Numbered from the stretch's first letter, positions 48,510 through 57,899 are shown. The stretch: 64,000 nucleotides of DNA from an uncultured Bacteroidales bacterium (GCA_902801325.1 CADCHQ010000001.1:248001-312000); one strand, 5' to 3'. The notes: a model not told the origin generated them from the sequence alone. Translations and numbers: made by a program.

Positions 48510-48569
48510 CAAAGATACAAAACAATTGACAATTGACAATTGATAATTGATAATTATTTTGTAATTTTG
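48510..48569. promoter_or_regulatory. Divergent promoters of the MerR gene and alaS built around a heptamer tract
   Basis: TATCTTTG on the minus strand (48510-48517) and TAATTTTG on the plus strand (48562-48569) flank five heptamers (AACAATT, GACAATT x2, GATAATT x2; 48521-48555). CAATTG is palindromic, so each unit offers TTG on both strands; the TTG at 48540-48542 is 19 bp from the alaS -7 element. Confidence 0.65.
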
Positions 48570-48594
48570 TGCCCAAATTCAAAAATACATATTT

Positions 48595-51234
48595 ATGACA
48601 GCTAACGAAATACGTAATTCGTTTAAGAAATTCTTTGAGGAGAAGGGACATGTGATTGTGCCTTCGGCTCCTATGGTAGTGAAGGACGACCCCACACTGA
48701 TGTTCACCAACGCCGGCATGAACCAGTGGAAGGACATCATACTGGGTCAGCGCGACCCGGAACCCCGTCGCAGAGCCGACTCACAAAAGTGCCTGCGTGT
48801 AAGTGGAAAGCATAATGACTTGGAGGAGGTGGGACATGACACCTACCACCACACCATGTTCGAGATGCTGGGAAACTGGTCGTTTGGCGACTACTTCAAG
48901 GAAGGAGCCATCGACATGGCTTGGGAGTATCTGGTGGATGTGCTGAAGCTGAATCCCGAGGACTTGTATGTGACCGTATTCGAAGGTTCACCTGAAGAGA
49001 AACTGCAACGCGATGATGAGGCTGCACGCTTCTGGCTAAAGCACGTGCCTGCTGACCACATCATCAACGGAAACAAGCATGACAACTTCTGGGAAATGGG
49101 TGACACAGGACCATGCGGCCCTTGCTCGGAAATCCATCTCGATAGCCGTAGTGCTGAAGAGAAGGCAAAAGTGCCTGGACGCGAGTTGGTGAACAAGGAC
49201 GATCCACAGGTCATAGAGATATGGAACATCGTCTTCATGCAATTCGAACGTAAGGCCGACGGACATTTGGAACCCCTCTCGATGAATGTCATCGATACCG
49301 GTATGGGCTTCGAACGCTTGGTTCGTGCCATTCAGGGCAAGCAGTCGAACTACGACACGGATGTGTTCCAGCCCATCATCAAGGCTATTAGCGACATGAC
49401 GGGATATAAATATGGCGAGAAGGAGGAGACAGACGTGGCTATGCGTGTGGTATCCGATCACCTGCGTACCATTGCCTTCTCTATCGCCGACGGACAGTTG
49501 CCTGGCAATGCGAAAGCGGGTTATGTCATTCGTCGCATCCTGCGTCGTGCCGTGCGTTATGCCTATACCTTCCTCGGTCAGAAGGAGGCATTCATGTATC
49601 GCCTATTGCCCGTACTCATCCGTGAAATGGGAGAGACTTACCCCGAACTGGAGGCACAGAAGGAACTCATCTCGAAGGTGATGAAGGAGGAAGAAGACAG
49701 CTTCCTGCGCACGCTTGAGACCGGTATCCGCCTGCTGGATGGTGTGATGGAAGAAACCAAGCAACAGGGAAAGACCGTAATTGATGGCGAGAAGGCTTTC
49801 ACGCTCTTCGACACTTACGGATTCCCTCTCGACCTGACGGAACTTATCTGTCGTGAGAATGGTCTGACGGTTGATGAGGAACGTTTCAACATAGAAATGC
49901 AGAAGCAGAAGGACCGTGCCCGTAATGCCGCTAAAGTGGAGGCTGACGACTGGGTGGAAGTTGGTGAAGGATCGAAGATGAAGGATGAAGGATTGTCATC
50001 AACTGTCTTCCTGGGTTGGGACATGACTGAAAGCGAGTGCCATATCTTGCGCTATCGTCAGGTGGTGCAGAAGAAGCAGACCTACTATCAACTCGTGCTC
50101 GACCAAACGCCTTTCTATGCAGAGAAGGGTGGTCAGGTGGGTGACCGCGGTGTATTAGTAAGCGAAAACGAGACCATAGAGATTATCGATACGAAGACGG
50201 AGAATGGACTGACGGTGCACATCGCCAAGGCACTTCCCAAACAACCGGAGGCCGACTTTATGGCTTGCGTTGATACCGATCTTCGTCATGCTTGTGAGGC
50301 CAACCACACGGCAACGCACCTGCTCGACCAGGCTTTGCGTGAGGTGCTGGGCACACATGTGGAGCAGAAGGGATCGTTGGTCACACCCGAATACCTGCGT
50401 TTTGACTTCTCACACTTCCAGAAGGTGACCAATGAGGAACTTCGTCAGGTGGAACGTCTTGTGAATGAGAAGATTCGTGAGAACATACCCTTGCAGGACC
50501 ATCGCGATATGCCCATTGAGGAAGCCAAGAAATTGGGTGCAATTGCCCTCTTTGGTGAGAAGTATGGCGATAAGGTTCGCGTTGTTCAGTTTGCCGATAG
50601 TGTTGAGTTCTGTGGCGGTTGTCATGCTAAGAGCACAGGACAGTTGGGTATGGTGAAGATCCTTTCCGAAAGCAGTGTTGCCGCAGGTGTGCGTCGTATT
50701 GAAGCCATTACCGGAAAGAAGGTGGAGGAAATGTTGTATCAGGTTACTGACACTATCAACAACCTGCGTCACTTCTTTAATAATGTACCTGACCTGCAAG
50801 GAGCCATCCAGAAGTTCATTGACGAGAACGCTCAACTGAAGAAGCAGATAGAGGACAGCATGCGCGAGAAGGCCATGCAACTGAAGCAGTCGATGAAGGA
50901 GAAAGCCGTTGAAAAGAACGGCATCACCGTTATGACGGCTGTTGTGCCTATGTCAGCAGAATATGTCAAGGATATTGCCTTCCAACTCAGAGCAGAGGTA
51001 GACAACGCCCTTGTTGTTATCGGTAGCCTGAATGAAGGCAAGCCCATGCTGACTGCTGCCGCTTCGGACAGCCTCGTACAACAAGGCGTGAACGTGGGTA
51101 AGAGCATTCGCGAGGCCGCCCAACTTATTCAGGGCGGCGGTGGTGGTCAACCTCACTTTGCCACAGCAGGTGGTAAGAATCCCGAAGGCCTTATCTCGGC
51201 AGTAGAGAAACTGGTTGAGTTGCTGACGGCTTAA
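48595..51234 (+). CDS. alaS: Alanyl-tRNA synthetase
   Basis: The 879-residue protein has the class II core with [12 protein letters not shown] and [10 protein letters not shown] motifs, the editing domain with [11 protein letters not shown] (HxxxH zinc/water site) and [10 protein letters not shown], and the C-terminal coiled-coil and DHHA1 domain ending [13 protein letters not shown]. It charges tRNA-Ala. Residues about 458-467 ([10 protein letters not shown]) are encoded by four GAAGGAT-type heptamers (49966-49993) at the usually variable site before the editing domain. Confidence 0.96.
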   Translation: MTANEIRNSFKKFFEEKGHVIVPSAPMVVKDDPTLMFTNAGMNQWKDIILGQRDPEPRRRADSQKCLRVSGKHNDLEEVGHDTYHHTMFEMLGNWSFGDYFKEGAIDMAWEYLVDVLKLNPEDLYVTVFEGSPEEKLQRDDEAARFWLKHVPADHIINGNKHDNFWEMGDTGPCGPCSEIHLDSRSAEEKAKVPGRELVNKDDPQVIEIWNIVFMQFERKADGHLEPLSMNVIDTGMGFERLVRAIQGKQSNYDTDVFQPIIKAISDMTGYKYGEKEETDVAMRVVSDHLRTIAFSIADGQLPGNAKAGYVIRRILRRAVRYAYTFLGQKEAFMYRLLPVLIREMGETYPELEAQKELISKVMKEEEDSFLRTLETGIRLLDGVMEETKQQGKTVIDGEKAFTLFDTYGFPLDLTELICRENGLTVDEERFNIEMQKQKDRARNAAKVEADDWVEVGEGSKMKDEGLSSTVFLGWDMTESECHILRYRQVVQKKQTYYQLVLDQTPFYAEKGGQVGDRGVLVSENETIEIIDTKTENGLTVHIAKALPKQPEADFMACVDTDLRHACEANHTATHLLDQALREVLGTHVEQKGSLVTPEYLRFDFSHFQKVTNEELRQVERLVNEKIRENIPLQDHRDMPIEEAKKLGAIALFGEKYGDKVRVVQFADSVEFCGGCHAKSTGQLGMVKILSESSVAAGVRRIEAITGKKVEEMLYQVTDTINNLRHFFNNVPDLQGAIQKFIDENAQLKKQIEDSMREKAMQLKQSMKEKAVEKNGITVMTAVVPMSAEYVKDIAFQLRAEVDNALVVIGSLNEGKPMLTAAASDSLVQQGVNVGKSIREAAQLIQGGGGGQPHFATAGGKNPEGLISAVEKLVELLTA
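49966..49993 (+). repeat. GAAGGAT heptamer tract inside alaS
   Basis: GAAGGAT, CGAAGAT, GAAGGAT, GAAGGAT at exact 7-bp steps, in an essential gene, at a surface-variable linker. Confidence 0.85.
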
Positions 51235-51252
51235 TATTATATATAAAGATGT

Positions 51253-51285
51253 AGAAAGGGGAAGTTCGCTTCCCCTTTCTTTATT
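51253..51285. terminator. Bidirectional terminator with UUCG loop after alaS
   Basis: AGAAAGGGGAAG and CTTCCCCTTTCT pair perfectly around TTCG, followed by TTATTTT. It separates alaS from the convergent glycosyltransferase gene. Confidence 0.92.
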
Positions 51286-52291
51286 TTCGCTTAAGTCGTA
51301 AGCCTAAAAGATTGTCGTTGTATCCACTCTCACGCCAACGGCGAACATAGTAGTATGGGAACCAGAGGAGGTGGACACGAATGCGAGTGATGGCCTGATA
51401 GGTATCAGGTGAGATCTCGGCCAACGTCTTGTCCAATGTTACTAGTTCGTCCATGCGATCACGCAAGAGCTTGTGGTGGCGCAAGAGGTAGGGCTTGTAC
51501 TCAAACTTGGCACGCTCTACAAGTCGCCTGAGGAGGTATTCTCGACGGTCCGTATCGAGTTCGGATTTCATTCGTTCGTATTGCCTAACGGTGATGAGGA
51601 ATCCTTCGATAGCCTGTGACATGGAACGAACAAGGACTTCCGGGTTCACGGTCTGTCCCTCTCTTCCCAATCGATAATTATAAATGACGTGAGGATAATA
51701 TTGCCAAGTCTTTATCATGGACATTGGCCAGAAGACCCATTCATGATCGGTGTAGGAAATGCCTTCAGTCTGCGTGTAACCAATGCGACGTAACAGTTCG
51801 GTGCGATAGGTTACGCAGTGCATGGTAATGTGGAGACGGGGATGATAGAGGTCGCGTACGCCGTAAGTCTTACCTGGTCTATGTAGGATGCGAGTGCGCT
51901 TTCGCTTTCGTCCATCATCGTTTGTGCGGCGAAAACGAGTGAATACCATATCGAGGTCAACAGAGGCGAGGAAACGGAGGAAATCGGGAAGGTTCTTGGT
52001 CTCGTAAAAGTCGTCGGCGTCGAGAATGCGGATATATTTGCCTGTAGCCTCGCGAAGAGCACGATTGATACATGAACCATAATTGCCATTCTCTTTGTCA
52101 ATGACGCGGAAGGTCTGGGGATAACGGGCTTCGTACCCGTGAGCAATCTCTGACGAACGGTCGCGACTGCCGTCATTGACAACGAGTACCTCCATCTGTT
52201 CCATTCCTTCGTCAATGATGAGGGAAGTGAGACATTGGTCGATATATCTTTCCATGTTGTACATGGGTATGACTATGGTAAGTAGCTTCAT
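51281..52291 (-). CDS. GT2-family glycosyltransferase
   Basis: The 336-residue protein has a GT-A fold: IVIPMYNMERYIDQCL, VLVVNDGSRDRSSEIA (nucleotide-sugar binding), and the DADDF metal motif at about residue 95. The C-terminal part is rich in Arg and Lys. It probably transfers a sugar to a surface glycan. It is the last gene of the minus-strand cluster with a GT2-kinase fusion, another GT and a cytidylyltransferase, 29 bp after the fusion gene. Confidence 0.9.
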   Translation of the reverse strand: MKLLTIVIPMYNMERYIDQCLTSLIIDEGMEQMEVLVVNDGSRDRSSEIAHGYEARYPQTFRVIDKENGNYGSCINRALREATGKYIRILDADDFYETKNLPDFLRFLASVDLDMVFTRFRRTNDDGRKRKRTRILHRPGKTYGVRDLYHPRLHITMHCVTYRTELLRRIGYTQTEGISYTDHEWVFWPMSMIKTWQYYPHVIYNYRLGREGQTVNPEVLVRSMSQAIEGFLITVRQYERMKSELDTDRREYLLRRLVERAKFEYKPYLLRHHKLLRDRMDELVTLDKTLAEISPDTYQAITRIRVHLLWFPYYYVRRWRESGYNDNLLGLRLKRK

Positions 52292-52320
52292 GGCGTAGAA
52301 TTAAGGTAGGAATTGGTTGT

Positions 52321-53805
52321 TTATGTCTTTTCTTTATTGTATTTCATCATTAACTCATAGCAACGTTCGACGTCGAACCCTCGTTCCTTGGCGTATGCTT
52401 CTGCCATCGTATGGCGTTGAACATCGGTGGCAGGCAGACGTTCGGCAAAGTTTTGGCATCCTTCATCCATGCTTATTTCATGGAAACGCAGACGATTGAG
52501 GTCGATGAGTTCCACGCAAGCCTTCCCTTCCGCATTCTTGCCCAAAAGCAGATTGCCACGCGAGTAGTCGTGATGTATCATTCCTGCATTATGGAGTCGG
52601 GCTGTAGTGAGGCCGATGGCTTTAAGGAAGTCCTCTTCATCGGAGGGGGATAGGTTGCCGTTGACGATATCGTTGTAAGTATAAGGAAGAGTCGAAAGCA
52701 AACTAACGTAATAACTACGTCCGAAGAACAATCCCAAGAACCGCTCACTATAGTAAGCCACCGGGGTAGGGACGCCGATGCCTTGTTGTTGCAAAAGCAA
52801 GGAATAGCGATAGGAACGCTTTGCCTTGGAGGGACGAAGGAAACCGTAAACTATCCGATTGAGTAGATTCGGCATGTGGAATGCCTTGACTACATATTCG
52901 CAACCCTTGAAGGAAATGCGGCGTATCTCATTGCGTCGTTTGTAGATAACTTCCCCACGATTCGTACGAAACACGGAGGGCAGAGCCAGAAAGAAATCCT
53001 TGGCTTGCCTATAGTCGTTAGCAACGGTCAGGTGGCGAGGATAAAGGAGGCGGTGCAGCGCATTGAGAATCCTTGACCACGAGCGATGATAATGCAATGG
53101 TCCTCCTAACTGATGTTGGAAGAATTCGGGATGGCGCTCATTGAGTGCATGTATGATTTGTTTCTTCAACTGACGGTCTGTTGTTCGCTTCGAGCCTTTG
53201 TGTATGCGGTAACGAAGGCCCACTTGCGGACTGGTAAATACTTGTCCGCCGTCCTTAAGCATATGAATCCAAAACTCCCAATCTTCACGGGCCTGTAAGG
53301 TCTCGTAATAACCTCCTACACGTTCCCAGTCGGTACGCCGATAGAGTGCCGTTGCAGGAATCATGTTCTTGCGTGCCAGCAGACGAAGAGAGAAGTGTGG
53401 CAGATGCCACTCTCCCGATTTAGCACCAAAGAACTCGGCTTTGGGCACAGCCACTTTTGCGTCGGGATGTTTCTCCATAATATCTACCGCCCATGTGATG
53501 AAACCAGGCAATAACAGGTCGTCGGCATCGACAGGAAGGATGTATTTACCATGAGCCTGAGCTATGCCTTTGTTGCGAGCCCGACAAACGCCTCCGTTAG
53601 GTTGGTTGATGGCAATTATGTGCGAATGGCGTAGGGCATAGTCAGAGGCAATGCTTGGAGTCGCATCATGCGAACCATCGTTGACAACAATGATTTCTGT
53701 ATTGGGGTATCCTTCGGCAAGCAGGGAGTCGAGTGTCTCGGCTAAATAGGACTCAGCATTATATGCAGGCACTACGATGGAAACCAATGGGCGTGTGTCG
53801 TTCAT
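52321..53805 (-). CDS. Fusion of a GT2 glycosyltransferase and a Kdo/LPS-kinase-like domain
   Basis: The 494-residue protein joins a GT2 domain (about 1-250; VSIVVPAYNAESYLA, IIVVNDGSHD, DADD at about 93-96) to a small-molecule kinase domain (about 270-494). The kinase part has the catalytic loop HHDYSRGN with Asp413 and Asn418 and a metal-binding DLN at 435-437 in place of DFG, as in WaaP/KdkA-type LPS kinases. This suggests one protein that adds a sugar and then phosphorylates it or its neighbour in the LPS core. It overlaps the next upstream gene by four bases. Confidence 0.82.
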   Translation of the reverse strand: MNDTRPLVSIVVPAYNAESYLAETLDSLLAEGYPNTEIIVVNDGSHDATPSIASDYALRHSHIIAINQPNGGVCRARNKGIAQAHGKYILPVDADDLLLPGFITWAVDIMEKHPDAKVAVPKAEFFGAKSGEWHLPHFSLRLLARKNMIPATALYRRTDWERVGGYYETLQAREDWEFWIHMLKDGGQVFTSPQVGLRYRIHKGSKRTTDRQLKKQIIHALNERHPEFFQHQLGGPLHYHRSWSRILNALHRLLYPRHLTVANDYRQAKDFFLALPSVFRTNRGEVIYKRRNEIRRISFKGCEYVVKAFHMPNLLNRIVYGFLRPSKAKRSYRYSLLLQQQGIGVPTPVAYYSERFLGLFFGRSYYVSLLSTLPYTYNDIVNGNLSPSDEEDFLKAIGLTTARLHNAGMIHHDYSRGNLLLGKNAEGKACVELIDLNRLRFHEISMDEGCQNFAERLPATDVQRHTMAEAYAKERGFDVERCYELMMKYNKEKT

Positions 53806-54518
53806 ATCTTATCCAGTCCTTTAGTCAGCTTCAGCCAGTAATACTTCAGTGGATTCTTGTATTTCAGTTGCTTCCAAGGGCGACTACCGTGAGGACGATG
53901 AATCACGGGCAGAGTCGTAAGCAGGTAGTTGTGAAGCCCTTCCTGCAGGGAACGATGCGAAATGGTAACATCGAACCACGACTTGGAAGCGTTCAGTTGT
54001 TCGAAATCGACTCGACGAAGCAGTTCGGGTGTTAATAACGAACAGCAGAAAGAACAATGCCGACGCGTGTCGAGCACTTGGTTCTCTTTTCCCTTAGCAT
54101 ATAGATAAGGATAGTTTATCACGCCATCATCGTCCACAGTTACAGATGCCACGATGCCTGCATCTGCGTGTTCTTGTGCTGCTTTCCACAGGCCTTGCAA
54201 GGTGTCAGGGCGTACGACAACATCGCTCTCCACAATCAAAAGGGCGGCATCCTCCTCCAGACACAGCCTCTGTTCGCGTTGAAGCACAAGCAGATAGTTG
54301 GGCGAAGGATGGGTCGTAAGGTCGCTAAGGTTCACAAGCTGGAATCCCAACTCCTGCGAAGCCTCGTCCAATTGCCGAGTGCTCTCCTCTGTGGAGAAGT
54401 CATTATAAATAGTATAGGTATGAGGCGCATCAAGCCGAGACGACAAAATTGCACGCGCGGTTTCCAATGCCGAAGGGACATTGTCTTTCACTGGAGTAAT
54501 GATGTGCAGTTTTTCCAT
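53802..54518 (-). CDS. GT2-like glycosyltransferase
   Basis: The 238-residue protein has a GT-A-like N-terminus (HIITPVKDNVPSALET) and a metal-type acidic motif (VESDVVV at about residue 97) in place of DxD. It lacks the long C-terminal part of its neighbours. Its start touches the stop of the cytidylyltransferase gene with no gap, and its end overlaps the GT2-kinase fusion by four bases, so it belongs to that operon. Confidence 0.8.
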   Translation of the reverse strand: MEKLHIITPVKDNVPSALETARAILSSRLDAPHTYTIYNDFSTEESTRQLDEASQELGFQLVNLSDLTTHPSPNYLLVLQREQRLCLEEDAALLIVESDVVVRPDTLQGLWKAAQEHADAGIVASVTVDDDGVINYPYLYAKGKENQVLDTRRHCSFCCSLLTPELLRRVDFEQLNASKSWFDVTISHRSLQEGLHNYLLTTLPVIHRPHGSRPWKQLKYKNPLKYYWLKLTKGLDKI

Positions 54519-54923
54519 CTACATTTGCTTAATAATTTCCTTTAAGTCGGTCGAGGACACGCCTTCGGTTCGCGGAAGCACTACGACCTCGCGTCCCTGT
54601 GCCTGACACCATTCGACGGCTTTCTGGAAACCCTCGTGTCGCTGGTCGGGTCCTTTGGCAAAGATGTCGAAGTCCACTTCGCGTACAATATCGTTTACGT
54701 CGCGATAGACTACAACCTCATCGACATAGCGTATTGCACGCACCATATAGCAACGCTCTTCTGTGGAAAGCACAGTCTGCGACTCGGGCTTGTAGAGGGC
54801 TACGACCTCCGAATCCTGAACGGCCACAATCAGGTAGTCGCCCAAGGCTTTGGCCTTGCGGAACAACTCGACGTGACCCACATGCAAGAGGTCGTAAACA
54901 CCAACAGTCAGGACTTTCTTCAT
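54519..54923 (-). CDS. Cytidylyltransferase-like nucleotidyltransferase (TagD/GCT family)
   Basis: The 134-residue protein has the HxGH motif (HVGH, residues 15-18) and the GVSSTDLK (ISSTxxR-like) motif of glycerol-3-phosphate, ethanolamine-phosphate and related cytidylyltransferases. It would make a CDP-activated alcohol or sugar. With a LicD-family transferase transcribed divergently, it may supply CDP-glycerol, CDP-ethanolamine or a similar donor. First gene of the minus-strand glycan operon. Confidence 0.88.
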   Translation of the reverse strand: MKKVLTVGVYDLLHVGHVELFRKAKALGDYLIVAVQDSEVVALYKPESQTVLSTEERCYMVRAIRYVDEVVVYRDVNDIVREVDFDIFAKGPDQRHEGFQKAVEWCQAQGREVVVLPRTEGVSSTDLKEIIKQM

Positions 54924-54984
54924 TCTTTTCCGTTTGTTGTAGTCGCAAAATTAATAAATATTCGGCAATGTACCAAATATTCCC

Positions 54985-54992
54985 TATCTTTG
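54985..54992 (+). promoter_or_regulatory. Likely -7 element of the LicD gene
   Basis: TATCTTTG matches TAnnTTTG, 33 nt before the ATG. Confidence 0.55.
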
Positions 54993-55025
54993 CAGGTAAT
55001 TTCACACAAATCATTGAATACAGAT

Positions 55026-55964
55026 ATGATTTTACCAGATAACTTCCTGCAGGAGGAAACACGGCAAGGCTATACCATAAGCCACGAGATGAAGGAGGTG
55101 TGGGCCGTAAGTATGGATATGGCCGAACGCCTTATCGACGTTTGCCAGCGTCACGGCCTGAAGTGTTGGATGGATAGCGGCACCTTGCTCGGAGCTGTTC
55201 GCGAGGAAGGTTTCATCCCTTGGGACGATGACATAGACTTCGTCATGCTTCGCAAGGATTATGATAAGTTGGTGAAGATTGCCGCCGATGAGTTCAAGCC
55301 GCCCTATTTTTTCCAGACAACCTATAGCGATGTCGATCACTATTGCGGACATGCTCAGTTGCGTCGCATCGATACTACGTCACTTCTCAAGTGCGACCTC
55401 AATAAGAAGCATTGTCAGGGAATCTTTGTCGACATCTTTGTTCTCGACGGTTTCATCGAGAATCCACTCCTGCGATTCCTCCATCGGACGACAGCCATGC
55501 TGATGCGCAAGACCATTCACGGTTGCCTTCGCTTGCCTGAAGAAAATACAACCTTCGGACGCAAGATGAGTTCTTTCTTCGGCAAGGCCATTTGTCGCAT
55601 CATCCCTTATCGCCTTTTGTTTGCCTGGCAAGAAGCACTCTTCCGCATGGTAGATGCCGACCGCCATCGTCGGGTATCAGTCATTTCGTATCGCTATAGC
55701 ACACACAGGCGCATTCGTTTGCGCAGTAGTTATGACGAGATGGTGTGGATTCCCTTCGAAGGACAGTCGTACCCTGCGCCTAACAACACCGATGATGCCT
55801 TAAAATGCTATTTCGGACCTGATTACATGACTCCGCGTCAAGAACCTACGGCACACGGCGAAATGTATCTTGATGCCCGTATGCCTTACCCTGAGGCTAT
55901 AAGCCTGTTGCGTCAGCATCCCGAGAAATTCGACGAACGCCTACGTCTATTATATCACGCCTGA
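55026..55964 (+). CDS. LicD-family phosphotransferase
   Basis: The 312-residue protein carries the LicD signature CWMDSGTLLGAVREEGF and PWDDDIDF (residues about 48-77) with the metal-binding DDDID cluster. LicD proteins attach phosphocholine or other phospho-alcohols from a CDP donor to surface glycans. The ATG at 55026 follows a -7 element; an upstream frame from 54636 runs antisense to the cytidylyltransferase and is not used. The divergent arrangement with that gene supports a shared pathway. Confidence 0.9.
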   Translation: MILPDNFLQEETRQGYTISHEMKEVWAVSMDMAERLIDVCQRHGLKCWMDSGTLLGAVREEGFIPWDDDIDFVMLRKDYDKLVKIAADEFKPPYFFQTTYSDVDHYCGHAQLRRIDTTSLLKCDLNKKHCQGIFVDIFVLDGFIENPLLRFLHRTTAMLMRKTIHGCLRLPEENTTFGRKMSSFFGKAICRIIPYRLLFAWQEALFRMVDADRHRRVSVISYRYSTHRRIRLRSSYDEMVWIPFEGQSYPAPNNTDDALKCYFGPDYMTPRQEPTAHGEMYLDARMPYPEAISLLRQHPEKFDERLRLLYHA

Positions 55965-55989
55965 AGGTCTGTAATTCGAAGATTATCCG

Positions 55990-55997
55990 TATCTTTG
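55990..55997 (+). promoter_or_regulatory. Likely -7 element of the HAD-pdxB pair
   Basis: TATCTTTG, 25 nt before the HAD ATG. Confidence 0.5.
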
Positions 55998-56022
55998 TAG
56001 TCAAATAAGATATAGCCTGACA

Positions 56023-56667
56023 ATGAAGAAAGTTTTTCATGCCGCCCTGTTCGACCTCGATGGTGTCATACTGGACACTGAAGGTCAGTACACCCGTTTT
56101 TGGGGTGAGATGGGGCGTAGGTATGTGCCTTCCGTTCCCGATTTTGCCCAGCGCATAAAAGGTCAAACCCTTTTGCAGATGTTCGATGCGTGGTTTCCCG
56201 AACCTGATGTCCAGCGCGACATAAAAAGGCTATTGGACGAATTCGAAATGCAGATGACCTATCCTTATATTAAAGGTGCGCACGCGTACGTGAAGGCTTT
56301 GCATGAAAAGGGTGTGCCTACGGCGATTGTCACCAGCTCGAATCTTTTGAAGATGGAGAATGTCTATCGCCTGCGTCCCGAACTTAAGGAACTCTTCACG
56401 CTTATACTCACCAGTGAGGACTTCAAGGCAAGCAAGCCCGATCCCGATTGCTATCTGTGTGCGGCCCAACGGCTTGGGGTGCCCATAAACGAGTGCGTGG
56501 TGTTTGAGGATAGTATGAACGGACTTCGAGCTGGACGTGCTAGTGGGGCGTATGTAGTAGGCTTGGCTACCACGAATCCGAAGGAAACGATAGCTCCCTT
56601 GTGCGATGAAGTGGTAGATGACTTCGAAACATTCCCCCTCAAGGAGGAGATGGAGGGGGTCCTATGA
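56023..56667 (+). CDS. HAD-superfamily phosphatase/phosphoglucomutase-like protein
   Basis: The 214-residue protein has the HAD motifs LFDLDGVILDTE (nucleophile Asp with the DxD acid), TSSN, and the SKPDPDCY and VFEDSMNGLRAG blocks of the beta-phosphoglucomutase-like subfamily. It removes or moves phosphate on a small sugar phosphate; the substrate is not readable. It overlaps pdxB by four bases, so its substrate may lie near the erythronate-phosphate or vitamin B6 pathway, but this is only an inference. Confidence 0.88.
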   Translation: MKKVFHAALFDLDGVILDTEGQYTRFWGEMGRRYVPSVPDFAQRIKGQTLLQMFDAWFPEPDVQRDIKRLLDEFEMQMTYPYIKGAHAYVKALHEKGVPTAIVTSSNLLKMENVYRLRPELKELFTLILTSEDFKASKPDPDCYLCAAQRLGVPINECVVFEDSMNGLRAGRASGAYVVGLATTNPKETIAPLCDEVVDDFETFPLKEEMEGVL

Positions 56668-57815
56668 AGCTCGTCATCGACGATAAGATTCCGTTCATTC
56701 AAGGTCAGGCAGAACGCGTGGCCGATGAGGTCGTTTATCTGCCAGTAAGCAAGATTGGTCCTGACGATGTGCGAGATGCCGATGCGTTGATAGTCCGTAC
56801 ACGAACCCATTGCAATCGTCAATTGCTCGAGGGCAGTCGAGTGCGATTCATCGCTACTGCCACCATTGGGTTCGACCATTTGGATACGGATTATCTGAAC
56901 GAAGCCGGAATTGTGTGGACCAATTGCCCAGGGTGCAATGCGACTTCAGTGGCTCAGTATGTCAGGAATGCCCTTATCGAAGCCGAAAGGGAAGGGATTG
57001 TAAAGCTTAGCGAAGCCTCGCTTGGGATCGTTGGCTATGGGCATGTGGGTCGTGCCGTTTGCGAGTCCTTGCGCCCTTATGTAAGGGAAATATTGCTCAA
57101 TGATCCACCGCTTGAGAATGAAGAATTCTTGCTCCGACAAGCTACGCAAGCGTCTCCTAACGTCGCCGAGCGAAGGATGAAGAATGAAGGATTAAGGATT
57201 AAGGGTGAGGAATTGGCTATTGCTTTTGAGGAAGAAAAGAGCGGAAACCCTGATACTTCACTTTTCACTCATCATTCTACGTTCAAATCACTCGCCGATC
57301 TCGCCTCTTCTTGCGACATCATCTCCTTTCACACGCCACTGACTGCCGAAGGGCTTTATCCTACATACCATTTGGCAAATGAACAATTCTTCCAAAGCCT
57401 AAAGCGAAAGCCCTTGCTCATCAACGCAGCACGAGGAGGAGTGGTCGATGAGGCGGCTTTGCTCGATGCGATGGACAAAGGTCTGGTTCGCCAAGCGATT
57501 ATCGACACATGGGAGGGAGAGCCCGCAATCAATGGGGCGTTATTAAGTAAAGTGTTCATCGGAACGCCTCATATAGCTGGCTATTCTGCGGACGGGAAAG
57601 CCAACGCTACACTCATGGCACTTCGAGCCCTTGTTCGATGGCAATCGAGCCTAGGTTCAATTGACATCGAACCTATGTTCGATATTCAGCCTCCCTTGGC
57701 TCAACCTGAACGAACCGGTATTTTCTATTCGCCTACAAGCGATTCCGATCAACTGAAAGAAAGTCCGCAAGATTTCGAGAATTTGCGTGGAAACTACCTT
57801 TTACGCAGAGAATAA
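56664..57815 (+). CDS. pdxB: Erythronate-4-phosphate dehydrogenase, with repeat-derived insertions
   Basis: The 383-residue protein has the PdxB layout: TATIGFDHLDTDYL, the NAD-binding GIVGYGHVGRAVCESLRP block, and the INAARGGVVDEAALL and DTWEGEP catalytic segments. It oxidises 4-phosphoerythronate in the DXP-independent pyridoxal phosphate route. Between residues about 154 and 212 an insertion carries a dispersed palindromic repeat (57126-57172), six GAAGGAT-type heptamers (57172-57213) and CACTTTTCACTC-type sequence; the C-terminal region has three in-frame 22-bp units (57623-57688). Homologues have a short loop at the first site. The core residues remain, so the enzyme may be active. Confidence 0.9.
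   Translation: MKLVIDDKIPFIQGQAERVADEVVYLPVSKIGPDDVRDADALIVRTRTHCNRQLLEGSRVRFIATATIGFDHLDTDYLNEAGIVWTNCPGCNATSVAQYVRNALIEAEREGIVKLSEASLGIVGYGHVGRAVCESLRPYVREILLNDPPLENEEFLLRQATQASPNVAERRMKNEGLRIKGEELAIAFEEEKSGNPDTSLFTHHSTFKSLADLASSCDIISFHTPLTAEGLYPTYHLANEQFFQSLKRKPLLINAARGGVVDEAALLDAMDKGLVRQAIIDTWEGEPAINGALLSKVFIGTPHIAGYSADGKANATLMALRALVRWQSSLGSIDIEPMFDIQPPLAQPERTGIFYSPTSDSDQLKESPQDFENLRGNYLLRRE
57126..57172 (+). repeat. Dispersed palindrome-centred repeat inside pdxB, copy 4
   Basis: TTCTTGCTCC, a 6-bp gap, then CTACGCAAGCGT, as in the copies at 8096-8146 and 20938-20990, but read as codons of PdxB. Confidence 0.65.
57172..57213 (+). repeat. In-frame heptamer tract (6 units, 42 bp) inside pdxB
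   Basis: GAAGGAT, GAAGAAT, GAAGGAT, TAAGGAT, TAAGGGT, GAGGAAT at exact 7-bp steps; 42 bp, 14 codons, the same length as two tracts in the GH92-GH28 gene. Confidence 0.88.
57623..57688 (+). repeat. 22-bp repeat units inside pdxB (array F)
   Basis: TCGAGCC, TCGAGCC and TCGAACC start at 57623, 57645 and 57667, exactly 22 bp apart, each with a later TTCGA or TTCAA half. 3 x 22 = 66 bp keeps the frame and encodes about 22 residues near the C-terminus. Confidence 0.85.
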
Positions 57816-57867
57816 TTGCACACTTGGTATGCTCGTGTGCAAAAAAAGGCTGTTTTTTTGGCAATAA

Positions 57868-57899
57868 TTTGGTAGTTCGGGTAATAAGTCGTAACTTTG
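57868..57899 (+). promoter_or_regulatory. Promoter of acpP-fabF
   Basis: TTTG at 57868-57871 and TAACTTTG at 57892-57899 with a 20-bp spacer, 52 nt before the acpP ATG. Confidence 0.8.

Noticed and set aside
54636-55025. N-terminal extension of the LicD protein
   Set aside because: It runs antisense to the cytidylyltransferase gene and upstream of the -7 element; the ATG at 55026 opens the conserved part.
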